A DNA stretch of 64,000 nucleotides. Source: Sideroxyarcus emersonii. GTDB lineage: Bacteria > Pseudomonadota > Gammaproteobacteria > Burkholderiales > Gallionellaceae. The notes under the pieces are model-generated. The model had not been told where the DNA came from, searched no databases, and was given only the letters and a program-made list of their open reading frames with translations. Positions 42,669 to 56,399 of the stretch are shown here, one piece after another. Location: NCBI RefSeq assembly GCF_021654335.1, contig NZ_AP023423.1, positions 186,001 to 250,000 on the forward strand, in the 5' to 3' direction. Both the position numbers and the translations under genes were made by a program. How positions within the stretch are numbered: position 1 is the first letter of the stretch; each line of letters begins with the position of its first letter.

Positions 42669-43151
42669 ATGAGCAAGACCCCATCCATCAACATCGGTAT
42701 CGCCGAGAAGGACCGCAAGAAAGTCGCCGACGGCCTGGCGCGCATGCTGGCCGATACCTACACGCTGTACCTGAAGACGCACAACTACCACTGGAACGTC
42801 ACCGGCCCGATGTTCCAGACCCTGCACCTGATGTTCATGACCCAGTACACCGAGACCTGGAATGCGGTGGATCTGGTGGCCGAGCGCATCCGCTCGCTGG
42901 GCTATCCTGCCCCGGGCAGCTACAAGGAATTTGCCGCGCTGACCAGCATCAAGGAAGGCAGCGGAGTGCCCAATGCCAAAGAGATGATCAGGCAACTCGT
43001 CGCCGGGCAGGAAGCGGTGGTGCGCACTGCGCGCGAAGTGCTGCCCATCGCCGAGAAAGCGGGCGACCAGCCGACGGTGGACCTGCTTTCAGCGCGCATG
43101 GAGGTACATGAAAAAAACGCGTGGATGCTGCGCAGCCTGCTGGAGGAGTAG
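42669..43151 (+). CDS. dps: DNA-protecting iron-storage protein Dps
   Basis: 160 residues, ATG 42669 (preceded by AAGGAGAG). Ferroxidase-centre residues are in '[19 protein letters not shown]' and '[19 protein letters not shown]'. A basic N-terminal tail ('[18 protein letters not shown]') could bind DNA. Dps forms 12-mers that oxidise Fe2+ with H2O2 and coat DNA, fitting the OxyR-linked neighbours. In a possible iron oxidiser it also limits Fenton chemistry. Confidence 0.95.
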   Translation: MSKTPSINIGIAEKDRKKVADGLARMLADTYTLYLKTHNYHWNVTGPMFQTLHLMFMTQYTETWNAVDLVAERIRSLGYPAPGSYKEFAALTSIKEGSGVPNAKEMIRQLVAGQEAVVRTAREVLPIAEKAGDQPTVDLLSARMEVHEKNAWMLRSLLEE

Positions 43152-43334
43152 CCGCATCCGAGGGAACAACTGCCTTGGCATTTTTTTGACGGAGACTCAT
43201 GCGGCGACGTTGCTGCACGATGCGGCTTTCATTCCGGTCAATTGGCATGAAATTGCCCGTCTGTTCGGCAGAAGCAGCGATACGGCTGGATCGTATAGTT
43301 GAATGGAACGCTCTTTTGTTGCCATAAATCCCTG

Positions 43335-46673
<3,339 letters not shown>

Positions 46674-46722
46674 CGTCGGGGTGCGCGTCGATGTCGCACG
46701 GTGAAATGAGAGCGGGGCAGTT

Positions 46723-47586
46723 TCACCTTGCCAGATAGGTGGCGGCGATCCCGGAAAACACCGCCGCCCCAAACCAGTTGTTATGCAGGAATGCGGCGAA
46801 GCATTTCTCGCGATTTCTGTCCTTGATGAGCGTGTAGTGATGCAGCGCGATGCCGGCCGCAACCAGCAGGCCGGCAAAATAGATCCAGCCCAGTCCGGCC
46901 ATCATTCCCGCTGCTGCCAGCAGCAGCAGGGTGATGCCATAACAAGCCATCACCGCAAGCACATCGTACTTGCCGAAGAACAATGCCGAGGAATGGATGC
47001 CGAGATGGATGTCGTCGTCGCGGTCCACCATGGCGTACTCGGTGTCGTAGGCGATGGACCAGAAGATATTGGCGAGCAGCAGTATCCAGGCGACGGCAGG
47101 CACCGTGCCCAGCTGCGCGGCGAACGCCATCGGGATGCCGAAACCGAAGGCGATGCCGAGATAGGCTTGCGGGATGGCGAAGAAGCGCTTGGTGAACGGG
47201 TAGCTGGCGGCGAGGAAGACGGCCGGGAAAGACATCAGCCAGGTGAGCGGATTCAGCGGCAGGATCAGCGCAAACGAAACCAGCGCAAGCACGACAGCCA
47301 GCCACAATGTCTCGCGTTCGCTGACCTTGCCGCTGGTGAGCGGGCGGTCCCGGGTGCGCTCGACATGCCTGTCGATGTGGCGGTCGGCGTAGTCGTTCAC
47401 CGCACAGCCGGAGGAGCGCATCAGCACGGTGCCGAGCGTGAAGATGAAGACGATGAGCCACGATGGATGCCCGTTGCCGGCGATCCACACGCCCCACAGC
47501 GTCGGCCACAGCAGCAGCAGGATGCCGATGGGGCGGTGCAGGCGGGTGAGCTGGATGTAGAGGTGCAGGCGTTCGGTGAAGTTCAT
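46723..47586 (-). CDS. ubiA: 4-hydroxybenzoate octaprenyltransferase
   Basis: 287 residues with about 8 membrane helices. It joins the polyprenyl chain to 4-hydroxybenzoate in ubiquinone synthesis. The Mg-PPi motif '[20 protein letters not shown]' and the second '[13 protein letters not shown]' motif are intact, after '[20 protein letters not shown]'. The matching chain-length enzyme gene ispB lies 12 kb away in the window. Confidence 0.97.
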   Translation of the reverse strand: MNFTERLHLYIQLTRLHRPIGILLLLWPTLWGVWIAGNGHPSWLIVFIFTLGTVLMRSSGCAVNDYADRHIDRHVERTRDRPLTSGKVSERETLWLAVVLALVSFALILPLNPLTWLMSFPAVFLAASYPFTKRFFAIPQAYLGIAFGFGIPMAFAAQLGTVPAVAWILLLANIFWSIAYDTEYAMVDRDDDIHLGIHSSALFFGKYDVLAVMACYGITLLLLAAAGMMAGLGWIYFAGLLVAAGIALHHYTLIKDRNREKCFAAFLHNNWFGAAVFSGIAATYLAR

Positions 47587-47667
47587 GGGGTGGATTTTAA
47601 CCCGCTACGTCATTGATGGAACATCTAGCCATTCGACTAAGCTCGCAAGCGAGCAAGTCGCTGGGTA

Positions 47668-47770
47668 TCCGGCGCAGGCCGGAATCCAGAGCTTTTTTCA
47701 ACATGCAGTTGGTTTTGTCTTTGCTGTGCAAAGAAATGGTTTTATCAACTGGATTCCGGCCTGCGCCGGA
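47668..47770. repeat. Inverted repeat with perfect 22-bp arms between ubiA and recG
   Basis: The arms at 47668-47689 and 47749-47770 are exact reverse complements (core CTGGATTCCGGCCTGCGCC), separated by 59 bases. The core is a common dispersed intergenic repeat of proteobacteria. In the recG-ubiA gap it can act as a terminator-like hairpin; nothing else is seen there. Confidence 0.8.
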
Positions 47771-47781
47771 ATGACGGCATC

Positions 47782-49803
47782 TTAGGTGCGCAGGTAATCC
47801 GGCTCGTTCGCCATCCATCGTTGCAGATGTGCCTGTGCCGCCTCGGGAAAGTCGCGCAGCATCTCGTCGGCGATGTCGCGCGCACGGTCCAGCAGCTTGT
47901 CGTCCTCGCCCAGGTCGGCGAAGCGCAGCATCGGCACGCCGCTCTGGCGTGCGCCGAGCAGTTCGCCGGGGCCGCGCAGGCGCAGGTCCTGCTGCGCGAT
48001 CTCGAAGCCGTCGGTGTTCTCGTAGATGATCTTCAGTCGGGCACGCGCGAGTTCGGACAGCGGTTGCTGGAACAGCAGCACGCACAGGCTCTCGGCCGCA
48101 CCGCGGCCGACGCGGCCGCGCAGTTGGTGCAGCTGCGCCAGTCCCATGCGTTCGGCGTGGTCGATCACCATCAGGCTGGCGTTGGGCACGTCCACGCCGA
48201 CCTCGATGACGGTGGTGGCGACCAGCAACTGCAGCTCGCCCGCCTTGAACGCGGCCATGGTCTCGGCCTTCTCGGTGCTGCTGAGCTTGCCGTGGGCGAG
48301 GCCGATGCGCAGGTCGGGGAAGATCTGCGTGAGCGTGGCGTAGGTCTCCAGCGCGGTCTGCAATTGCAGCGCCTCGGATTCGTCGATCAGCGGGCATACC
48401 CAGTAGGCCTGGCGGCCTTCGAGGCAGGCGGCGCGCACGCGCTCGAACACTTCCTCGCGCCGCGCATCGCTGACCAGCTTGGTGACGATGGGCGTGCGGC
48501 CCGGCGGCAGTTCGTCGATCACCGACACGTCGAGGTCGGCGTAGTAGCTCATCGCCAGCGTGCGCGGGATGGGGGTGGCGCTCATCATCAGCTGGTGCGG
48601 CTCGCTGCCCTTGCCGCGCAAGGCGAGGCGCTGCTGCACGCCGAACTTGTGCTGCTCGTCCACGATGACCAGCCCCAGTTTGTTGAAATCGACCGAGCTC
48701 TGGAACAGCGCATGCGTGCCGATGGCAAGCAGGGTGTCGCCCTGCGCGATGCGCTCGGCGGCGGCGGTCTTGTCCTTCTTCTTCAGGCTGCCGGAGAGCC
48801 ATACCGGTTCGATACCGAGCGGGACCAGCCAGTCGCGCAGCTTCAGGTAATGCTGTTCGGCGAGGATCTCGGTCGGTGCCATGAACGCGACCTGGTAGCC
48901 GTTCTCGATCGCCTGCAACGCGGCGAGTGCGGCGACCACGGTCTTGCCGCTGCCGACGTCGCCCTGCAGCAAACGCTGCATCGGATGGGGACGCGCCAGG
49001 TCGGCGCTGATCTCGTGCCACACTTTTTTCTGCGCGCCGGTGAGGGCGAACGGCAGGTTTTCCAGCAGTGCGGTCGTGAGCTTGCTGTGCGCAGCGAGTT
49101 TGGGGGCGACGCGCCGGCTGCGCTCGCGGTAATGCACGCGCATCGACAGTTGCTGCGCCAGCAGCTCGTCGAACTTGATGCGCATCCAGGCGGGATGCGC
49201 CCGTTCCAGCAGCGCATCCTCGTCGATGCCGGGCGGCGGCTGGTGCAGCAGCTTCACGCTGGCGGCGAATTCCGGCAGGTGCAGGCGTTGCCTGATCGGT
49301 TCCGGCAGCGTGTCGTCGAGCGCCAGTTCGTTCAGTGCGGCATGGATGTACTTGGTCAGCGTCGCTTGCGGCAGTCCGGCGGTGGTGGGGTAGACCGGCG
49401 TGAGCGCCTGTTTCAATGGCACCGATTCGCCGGCGACGCGGCATTTCGGATGCACCATCTCGTCGCCGAAGAATCCTGCGCGCGGCTCGCCCAGCGCGCG
49501 GATCTTTTTGCCGACGGCGAGCTGTTTCTGCTGGCTGGGGTAGAAGTTCAGGAAGCGCAGGTACAGGATGCCGCTGTCGTCCTGCAGCTGGCACACCAGG
49601 CTGCGGCGCGGGCGGTACATCACTTCGCTGTGGATGATCTCGCCTTCCACCTGCGCGGTCTCGCCCGGCACGAGGTCGGCGATGCGGGTGATTTTCGTTT
49701 CGTCCTCGTAGCGCAGCGGCAGGTGCAGCACCAGGTCGAACGGCGCATGGATGCCCAGTCTGGCGAACTTGCTCTGCGTGGCGGGGGGGATCTTCAGCGG
49801 CAC
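47782..49803 (-). CDS. recG: ATP-dependent DNA helicase RecG
   Basis: 673 residues. N-terminal wedge/OB domain ('RYEDETKITRIADLVPGETA', 'LRFLNFYPSQQKQLAVGKK'), then helicase motifs: Walker A 'LLQGDVGSGKTVVAALAAL', 'AFMAPTEILAEQHY', DEAH-type 'LVIVDEQHKFGVQQR', 'LMMSATPIPRTLAMSYYADL', 'LVATTVIEVGVDVPNASLMV' and 'QLRGRVGRGAAESL'. It rescues stalled replication forks and branch-migrates Holliday junctions. Family length is about 690. Confidence 0.98.
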   Translation of the reverse strand: MPLKIPPATQSKFARLGIHAPFDLVLHLPLRYEDETKITRIADLVPGETAQVEGEIIHSEVMYRPRRSLVCQLQDDSGILYLRFLNFYPSQQKQLAVGKKIRALGEPRAGFFGDEMVHPKCRVAGESVPLKQALTPVYPTTAGLPQATLTKYIHAALNELALDDTLPEPIRQRLHLPEFAASVKLLHQPPPGIDEDALLERAHPAWMRIKFDELLAQQLSMRVHYRERSRRVAPKLAAHSKLTTALLENLPFALTGAQKKVWHEISADLARPHPMQRLLQGDVGSGKTVVAALAALQAIENGYQVAFMAPTEILAEQHYLKLRDWLVPLGIEPVWLSGSLKKKDKTAAAERIAQGDTLLAIGTHALFQSSVDFNKLGLVIVDEQHKFGVQQRLALRGKGSEPHQLMMSATPIPRTLAMSYYADLDVSVIDELPPGRTPIVTKLVSDARREEVFERVRAACLEGRQAYWVCPLIDESEALQLQTALETYATLTQIFPDLRIGLAHGKLSSTEKAETMAAFKAGELQLLVATTVIEVGVDVPNASLMVIDHAERMGLAQLHQLRGRVGRGAAESLCVLLFQQPLSELARARLKIIYENTDGFEIAQQDLRLRGPGELLGARQSGVPMLRFADLGEDDKLLDRARDIADEMLRDFPEAAQAHLQRWMANEPDYLRT

Positions 49804-49825
49804 TTATCCGGTGTTCCGCAGTGCG

Positions 49826-51103
<1,278 letters not shown>

Positions 51104-51127
51104 GCTATTGCTTCTCGCTGGCAAGGC

Positions 51128-51514
51128 TTATTCCTGCAGGCACAGCACGCCGTCCGCCTCGACCAGCGCGGCGCGTGGCAGCGAAGCCACGCCCACGGCG
51201 GCGCGCGCCGGATAGGGCTGGTGGAAATAGGTGGCCATGATCTCGTTCACCTTGGCGAAATGCGCGAGGTCGGTGAGGTAGATGTTGAGCTTCACCATGT
51301 CGTCCAGGCTGCCGCCAGCGGCATCGGCGACCGCACGCAGGTTCTGAAATACGCGATGGATCTGGGCTTCGATGCCGTCGACCATGTTCATGGTGTTGGG
51401 GTCGAGGCCGATCTGGCCGGACAGGTAGACGGTGTTGTCGACGCGCACGGCTTGCGAATAGGTGCCGATGGCGGCGGGGGCGTCGGGGGTCTGGATCACG
51501 AATTTGTTCGACAT
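51128..51514 (-). CDS. ridA: RidA/YjgF-family enamine/imine deaminase
   Basis: 128 residues, ATG 51514. Family motifs: '[20 protein letters not shown]', 'SGQIGLDP', '[20 protein letters not shown]', and the active-site Arg in '[20 protein letters not shown]', ending in a Glu-rich tail. It hydrolyses reactive 2-aminoacrylate and related imines. It sits between the two kinase paralogues, 24 and 20 bases from each, so it is probably cotranscribed with both. Confidence 0.96.
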   Translation of the reverse strand: MSNKFVIQTPDAPAAIGTYSQAVRVDNTVYLSGQIGLDPNTMNMVDGIEAQIHRVFQNLRAVADAAGGSLDDMVKLNIYLTDLAHFAKVNEIMATYFHQPYPARAAVGVASLPRAALVEADGVLCLQE

Positions 51515-51534
51515 GTTGTTCTCCTCTGTTTGTT

Positions 51535-52815
51535 CTAATTGGCCAGCTTGGCGAATCGGTCGTCCGCCATTCTGAGACGGTCTGCCATCACGCGCAAGAA
51601 GGCCTGGTTGAAATGCAACTGGCAGTGGTCGGAGAGCTTGGCCAGCTGTGCCGGGGATATCTTCAGCACGGTGACCTCGGTGCCGGCGGTGACGGTGGCG
51701 GAACGCGGCACCACGCGGCCGCTGATGTAGGCCATTTCGCCGAAACAGTCGTCGCTGCGGATCAGGTTGAGCAGGCGTCCGTTCTTGGTCACGCTGACGC
51801 TGCCCTCGATGATGATATAGAAGGTGTCGCCCAGCTCGTCTTCGCGCATCAGCACGGTTTGCGCCGGCTGTTGCTGCCATTCGCCGATGCGCAGGATCTC
51901 CCACAGCTCGATATCGGTGAAATCCCGGAACAGCGACATCTCGCGCAGCGTGGTGAATTTCTCGGTCTGGTTGATATCGAGCGGCTTTTGCTCGAACCGG
52001 CCCAGCGCGGCGAGATCGCTGCCGAAATCTTTCCAGTTCTGGTAGCGTTCCTGCCGGTCCTTGTGCATGGCCCGCATCACCACGCGTTCCAGCTGCGGCG
52101 GGATGTCCGGCCGCAGCTGGCGCAACGGCGGCGGCGTGGCATGCAGCACCTGCTGGCACAGGCTGGCCAGGTTCTGCGCGTGGAACGGCGCATGCCCGCT
52201 GAGCAGGCGATACATCACCACGCCGAGGGAATAGATGTCGGTCTGGTGGGTCAGCACCTCGCCGCGCAGCTGCTCCGGCGACATGTAGCCGGGGGAGCCG
52301 ATGTTGCTGATCTGCGTCTGTTCGATGTCCAGCAGCAGGGCCGCACCCATGTCGGAGATCTTGATGTCGCCGTCCTCGGTGAGCAGCATGTTGGCGGGCT
52401 TGATGTCGCGGTGGATGACGCCGTTGAACTGCGCATAGTTGAGCGCGCGGCAGCATTTGAACATGTATTCCACCACCCGGTCGATGGGCAGCAGGTTGTC
52501 CGGGGCCGAGTGTTTTTCCAGCGTACCGCCGCTGACGTATTCCATCACGATGTGGCTGGCATCGTCGCCGATCATCGCATCGTAGATCGCCACGATGTGC
52601 GGGTGCGACAGCTTGCCTGCCAGCGAAGCTTCGTTGTCCAGCTGCCGCTGGTACAGCTTGCCCATCTTGGGATCATTCAGGATCTCCTGTTTCAGCACCT
52701 TGATCGCCACTTCGCGTTTGGCGAAAGGGTCGAACCCGAGATAGACCGAACTGGTGGCGCCTTGGCCGAGTTTCCTGGTGAGGGTGTATTTGCCCAGTGT
52801 TGCTGGTTGTTGCAT
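51535..52815 (-). CDS. Ser/Thr protein kinase with C-terminal cyclic-nucleotide-binding domain (copy 2)
   Basis: 426 residues from ATG 52815 ('[20 protein letters not shown]'). Same architecture as copy 1 and clearly paralogous: kinase Lys39, '[10 protein letters not shown]' (Asp137), D-M-G (155-157), '[20 protein letters not shown]'; cNMP domain with '[17 protein letters not shown]' and '[19 protein letters not shown]'. Long identical stretches surround the catalytic loop. Divergence is higher at the C-terminus and in the glycine loop, so the pair is an old rather than very recent duplication. Targets unknown. Confidence 0.92.
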   Translation of the reverse strand: MQQPATLGKYTLTRKLGQGATSSVYLGFDPFAKREVAIKVLKQEILNDPKMGKLYQRQLDNEASLAGKLSHPHIVAIYDAMIGDDASHIVMEYVSGGTLEKHSAPDNLLPIDRVVEYMFKCCRALNYAQFNGVIHRDIKPANMLLTEDGDIKISDMGAALLLDIEQTQISNIGSPGYMSPEQLRGEVLTHQTDIYSLGVVMYRLLSGHAPFHAQNLASLCQQVLHATPPPLRQLRPDIPPQLERVVMRAMHKDRQERYQNWKDFGSDLAALGRFEQKPLDINQTEKFTTLREMSLFRDFTDIELWEILRIGEWQQQPAQTVLMREDELGDTFYIIIEGSVSVTKNGRLLNLIRSDDCFGEMAYISGRVVPRSATVTAGTEVTVLKISPAQLAKLSDHCQLHFNQAFLRVMADRLRMADDRFAKLAN

Positions 52816-52978
52816 GTTGGCGGGTCGCCCGATGAGTGAGTTCGCGGAATCTACACGAACAGGCACCTGTTCCACAACTGCCGCATCGCGGCGCGGCGGC
52901 TGGCTTGTTCAAAGTGCGGCTTTCACCGATAATGCGCCGCCTTGCCAGAGTCGCAACCCCACTACCGGATACGCTCCT

Positions 52979-54196
52979 TTGAACATTAAATTCCAACGCG
53001 CAGTCGACCATTGGGCCGGGATGCCGATCTGCGGGATGTTTTCGCTGTTCGAGCGTGTTCGCCGCCTGTTCTCCGGCCGGCCGGCAACGGTCCAGCCCAG
53101 GCGCATCCTGATCGTGCTGCTGTCGGAGATGGGCAGCCTGGTGCTGGCGCAGCCGATGTTCGCCGACCTGCGTCGCCGCTATCCCGATGCCTCCCTGCAC
53201 ATCCTGATGTTCGCCAAGAACCGCGAGGTGCTCGACCTGCTCGGCGTGATGCCGCCGGAAAACGTGATCACCATCCGCGACAAGTCGCTGGGCGGTTTTG
53301 CGGCCGACAGCATCAGGGCGCTGCTGGCCATGCGCCGCATCGGCTTCGACGTGGTGATCGATTGCGAACTGTTCTCGCGCGTCAGCAGCATCTTCTCCTA
53401 CCTGTCCGGCGCGAAGTTGCATGTCGGTTTCCAGCCGCACACCCAGGAGGGACTGTACCGCGGCTCGTTCATCAACCGTCCGGTGCTGTACAACCCCTAT
53501 CGCCACCTGTCGCAGCAGTTCCTGACCATGGTCGCCGCCATCGAATCGGAGACGCATCCCGCCGCCAAGGCAATGGCGGCCGAATTGTCGGCGCCGCCGC
53601 TGCTGCAGTTCGCCGCAGGCGAGCTGGAGCAGGTCGAGTCGGTCCTGCTCAGGGATTTCCCGGTGCTGCAGGACAGGAGATTGGTGCTGGTCTATCCCGG
53701 CGGCGGCATCCTGCCGATACGCGCGTGGCCGGCGGTGAACTACAAGCAGCTGTGCATCGAACTGCTGGATGAAGGTTATGCGGTGGCGGTGATCGGCCTC
53801 AAGGAAGACAAGCCGCTGGCGCAGGAGGTGGTGGCGCATTGCAACGACCCCAGTTGCATCGACCTGACCGGCTACACCAGGTCGGTGCGCCATCTGCTGG
53901 CCATCTTCCACCGTGCGTCGCTGCTGGTGACCAACGATGGCGGGCCAGGCCAGTTCGCCGCGCTGACGCCGTTGCAGACACTGGTGTTCTTCGGTCCGGA
54001 GACGCCGGCGCTATACAGCCCGCTGGCCCCCAACATCCATTGCCTGTATTCCGGATTGTCGTGCTCGCCCTGCCTCACCGCCTACAACCATCGTAATTCG
54101 CCTTGCGACGGGGACAACCAGTGCCTGAAGCAGATCGGCGTCGCACAGGTGCTGCAGCAGGCGCGCAAGCTGCTGCAAGAGGCAGGGCGGGCATGA
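52979..54196 (+). CDS. Glycosyltransferase family 9 (heptosyltransferase-like)
   Basis: 405 residues from TTG 52979; ATG 53021 or 53036 are alternatives, but the longer form keeps the segment 'KFQRAVDHWAGMPICGMFSL' seen at the start of related GT9 proteins. GT-B fold: 'ILIVLLSEMGSLVLAQPMFA', a middle linker, and donor domain 'LVLVYPGGGILPIRAWPAVN', 'VTNDGGPGQFAALTPLQTLV' and 'FFGPETPALYSPL'. A Cys-rich tail ('GLSCSPCLTAYNHRNSPCDG') is typical of a subgroup of such enzymes. Donor sugar unknown. Start of a tightly packed glycan locus; stop overlaps the next gene (ATGA). Confidence 0.87.
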   Translation: MNIKFQRAVDHWAGMPICGMFSLFERVRRLFSGRPATVQPRRILIVLLSEMGSLVLAQPMFADLRRRYPDASLHILMFAKNREVLDLLGVMPPENVITIRDKSLGGFAADSIRALLAMRRIGFDVVIDCELFSRVSSIFSYLSGAKLHVGFQPHTQEGLYRGSFINRPVLYNPYRHLSQQFLTMVAAIESETHPAAKAMAAELSAPPLLQFAAGELEQVESVLLRDFPVLQDRRLVLVYPGGGILPIRAWPAVNYKQLCIELLDEGYAVAVIGLKEDKPLAQEVVAHCNDPSCIDLTGYTRSVRHLLAIFHRASLLVTNDGGPGQFAALTPLQTLVFFGPETPALYSPLAPNIHCLYSGLSCSPCLTAYNHRNSPCDGDNQCLKQIGVAQVLQQARKLLQEAGRA

Positions 54197-54687
54197 GCAC
54201 CCTGCTGAATCTTCATCTTTCGCTGGCTTCGCTGTTCCGTCGCGTCTTTTCCCGGCGCTTCCTCAAGTTCGGCACGGTGGGTGCATCGGGCACGGTGGTG
54301 AATCTCGGCATCCTGTATCTGGGGCAGGAACATCTGTTCAGCGGCGTGCAGCCGACCCAGCTCAAGCTCAACCTGTCGCTGGCGCTGGCGATCTTCCTGG
54401 CCACCGTGAACAACTTCTTCTGGAACCGCCTGTGGACCTGGGCGGACCGCAAGGAACATCACCACAAATCCTGGCTCGCCCAGTTCTGGCAATACACGCT
54501 GGCGTGCTGGCTGAGCATCGCCTTGCAGATCGTGTTCACCAACCTGCTGGCACCGCATTTCTTCTACCAGATCGCCAACCTCATCGCCATCGGGCTGACC
54601 AGCGTGCTGAATTTCGTGCTCAATGACATCTGGACGTTCGGACGGCTGAAGCTGATCCGGCATGTCGAGCCACCGCATCGCGATTGA
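54193..54687 (+). CDS. GtrA-family membrane protein
   Basis: 164 residues. Four membrane helices in the GtrA arrangement: 'FLKFGTVGASGTVVNLGIL', 'LSLALAIFLATVNNFFWNRL' with the 'NFFWNRLWTW' signature, 'LACWLSIALQIVFTNLL' and 'NLIAIGLTSVLNFVLNDIWT'. GtrA proteins are thought to flip polyprenyl-phosphate-linked sugars. Overlaps the GT9 gene by 4 bases. Confidence 0.92.
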   Translation: MSTLLNLHLSLASLFRRVFSRRFLKFGTVGASGTVVNLGILYLGQEHLFSGVQPTQLKLNLSLALAIFLATVNNFFWNRLWTWADRKEHHHKSWLAQFWQYTLACWLSIALQIVFTNLLAPHFFYQIANLIAIGLTSVLNFVLNDIWTFGRLKLIRHVEPPHRD

Positions 54688-54689
54688 CC

Positions 54690-56399
54690 ATGAACGGGCG
54701 GCTGGGGAGGCTACATCTGCTGTGGAATGTCCTGGCGCTCGCGCTCGCTGTCTTCACTTATTGCTACGGCCTCGATAGCCAGCACATCCCCAAGAACGGC
54801 GACGAATATCCGTACGAACACATCACGCGCCTGACCGCGGCGAGCGGCCACCTGCTGCCGCTGCAGTCGGAACTCGACGGCATGCGCAACACCAAGCCGC
54901 CGCTGCTGTTCTGGCAGGGCATCGCCTCGACGCACTGGGGCCAGGACTGGGACCTGTGGCATCTGCGCTATCCCAGCGTGATCTACACGCTGCTCACCGC
55001 GCTGCTGGTATTCCTGTTGGCACGCAGGCTGTCGGGGCAGTCGGAGACCGGTTTCGTCGCGGCGCTCACCTTCCTCGCCTTCTTCAGCACCTATCGATAC
55101 GGCCGGCCGTTCCTGGTCAACCCGCCCGAAGTGTTCTGGTTCTTCCTGCCGTTCTTCACGCTGTTGTATTGGCGGCAGCAGGCCTTCGCTTCCGGCTTCC
55201 TGGTACCGCTGCTGCTCGGCGGGGAGATCGGCATTGGCCTGCTGTACAAATCGTTTGCCTTGCTGGCGCCGGTGGGGCTGGCACTGGCCTGGTGGTACCT
55301 GCACCAGCGCCGCTACCGATGGCGCGAGTTCCTGCTGCAGGATGCCTACAAGCCGGTGCTCGCCGGTATCGTGGCGCTGGCGCTGTTTTCCCTGTGGTTC
55401 GTGTTCGATCCGGACCCGCAATCGGTGTGGCGCGAATTCGTGGTCGGCGAGAACGCCGGCAAGTTCGAGGCGCATGGCGGCGGATACTGGACCGGCCTGC
55501 TGTGGGGCGGCAGCAGCATCTGGGCGCTGGTGCTGGGCTATCCGATGAACGCGGGACTGCTGGCCTTCCCGGTGGCGGCCCTGTTCTGCGTCGCCTGGCG
55601 CCGGCGCTACCAGCTCGGCGACGCAGAGCAGATGCTGTGGATCTGGATGGCCGTTTTGTTCCTCGTGTTCGCCGTGCCCAGCCAGCGCTCGGCGCGCTAT
55701 CTGCTGGAAGCGATGCCCGGGGTTGCCGTGCTGTGCGCGCTCAACTGGCAGCGCATCCCGCGCTGGGTGTTCGTACTCACGCTGCTGGCAGCAGGCGTGC
55801 TGCTGGCGCTGCTGGCCAGGCTGGCCGCCAGCCTGCAGGGCGAGGCAGCCGGCATGTACGGCTGGAGCTTCTGGATGTTGCTGGGAGTGGCGCTGGCGCT
55901 GGCCGCTCTTGCGCTGTCCGGCCCGCAATTCACGCGTCGCCTGGTCAATGTCGTGGTATTGCTCACCTTCCTGGCGCTTGCCGCTTTCTTGCGGCCGTTC
56001 GACGGTGCGCTGGGGACCTATGACGATGCGGCCCGCCACTATGTGCAGGACAAGGATGTGTGGGTGCCGTGCAATTTCCGGGCACACGACGAGGGCGACC
56101 GCTTCATGCTGCCGGCCGCGCACGTGCATGGCTACGACGAGAACTGGAACCTGCAGCCGGCCGAATTGGCCGCGCGCTACCGCCTGTTCGCAGTGCAGTT
56201 GCCGTTCGGGGCGGAAGCCTGTGCCGGCTGCAAGGTGATCGGGCAAAGGATGGAGATACGCGGGCGACAGAGTCCGGACGAGTTGCATGCGATGCTCGGG
56301 GGGGATGTGTTCCGGCATCTTTTCGTGAAAGAATTGCTGGTCGAATCGTCCCTCGTGGATCCCAATGTACCCGATAAGAACAAGGAAGGATGCCGTTGA
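54690..56399 (+). CDS. GT39/ArnT-like membrane glycosyltransferase
   Basis: 569 residues, ATG 54690 two bases past the GtrA stop. Many membrane helices. The first periplasmic loop carries the acidic residues of the family in 'QHIPKNGDEYPYEHITRLTA' and the R/K-P segment 'GMRNTKPPLLFWQGIAST'. 'YLLEAMPGVAVLCAL' lies in a later helix. It would transfer a polyprenyl-linked sugar to an envelope target in the periplasm, with the donor possibly flipped by GtrA. The C-terminal periplasmic domain includes two Cys (ACAGCKV). Confidence 0.85.
   Translation: MNGRLGRLHLLWNVLALALAVFTYCYGLDSQHIPKNGDEYPYEHITRLTAASGHLLPLQSELDGMRNTKPPLLFWQGIASTHWGQDWDLWHLRYPSVIYTLLTALLVFLLARRLSGQSETGFVAALTFLAFFSTYRYGRPFLVNPPEVFWFFLPFFTLLYWRQQAFASGFLVPLLLGGEIGIGLLYKSFALLAPVGLALAWWYLHQRRYRWREFLLQDAYKPVLAGIVALALFSLWFVFDPDPQSVWREFVVGENAGKFEAHGGGYWTGLLWGGSSIWALVLGYPMNAGLLAFPVAALFCVAWRRRYQLGDAEQMLWIWMAVLFLVFAVPSQRSARYLLEAMPGVAVLCALNWQRIPRWVFVLTLLAAGVLLALLARLAASLQGEAAGMYGWSFWMLLGVALALAALALSGPQFTRRLVNVVVLLTFLALAAFLRPFDGALGTYDDAARHYVQDKDVWVPCNFRAHDEGDRFMLPAAHVHGYDENWNLQPAELAARYRLFAVQLPFGAEACAGCKVIGQRMEIRGRQSPDELHAMLGGDVFRHLFVKELLVESSLVDPNVPDKNKEGCR

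Noticed and set aside
47597..49594. 665-codon open frame in another frame of the recG region
   Set aside because: Overlaps recG in the same strand out of frame, is extremely Arg/Ala-rich, and runs into the intergenic inverted repeat.
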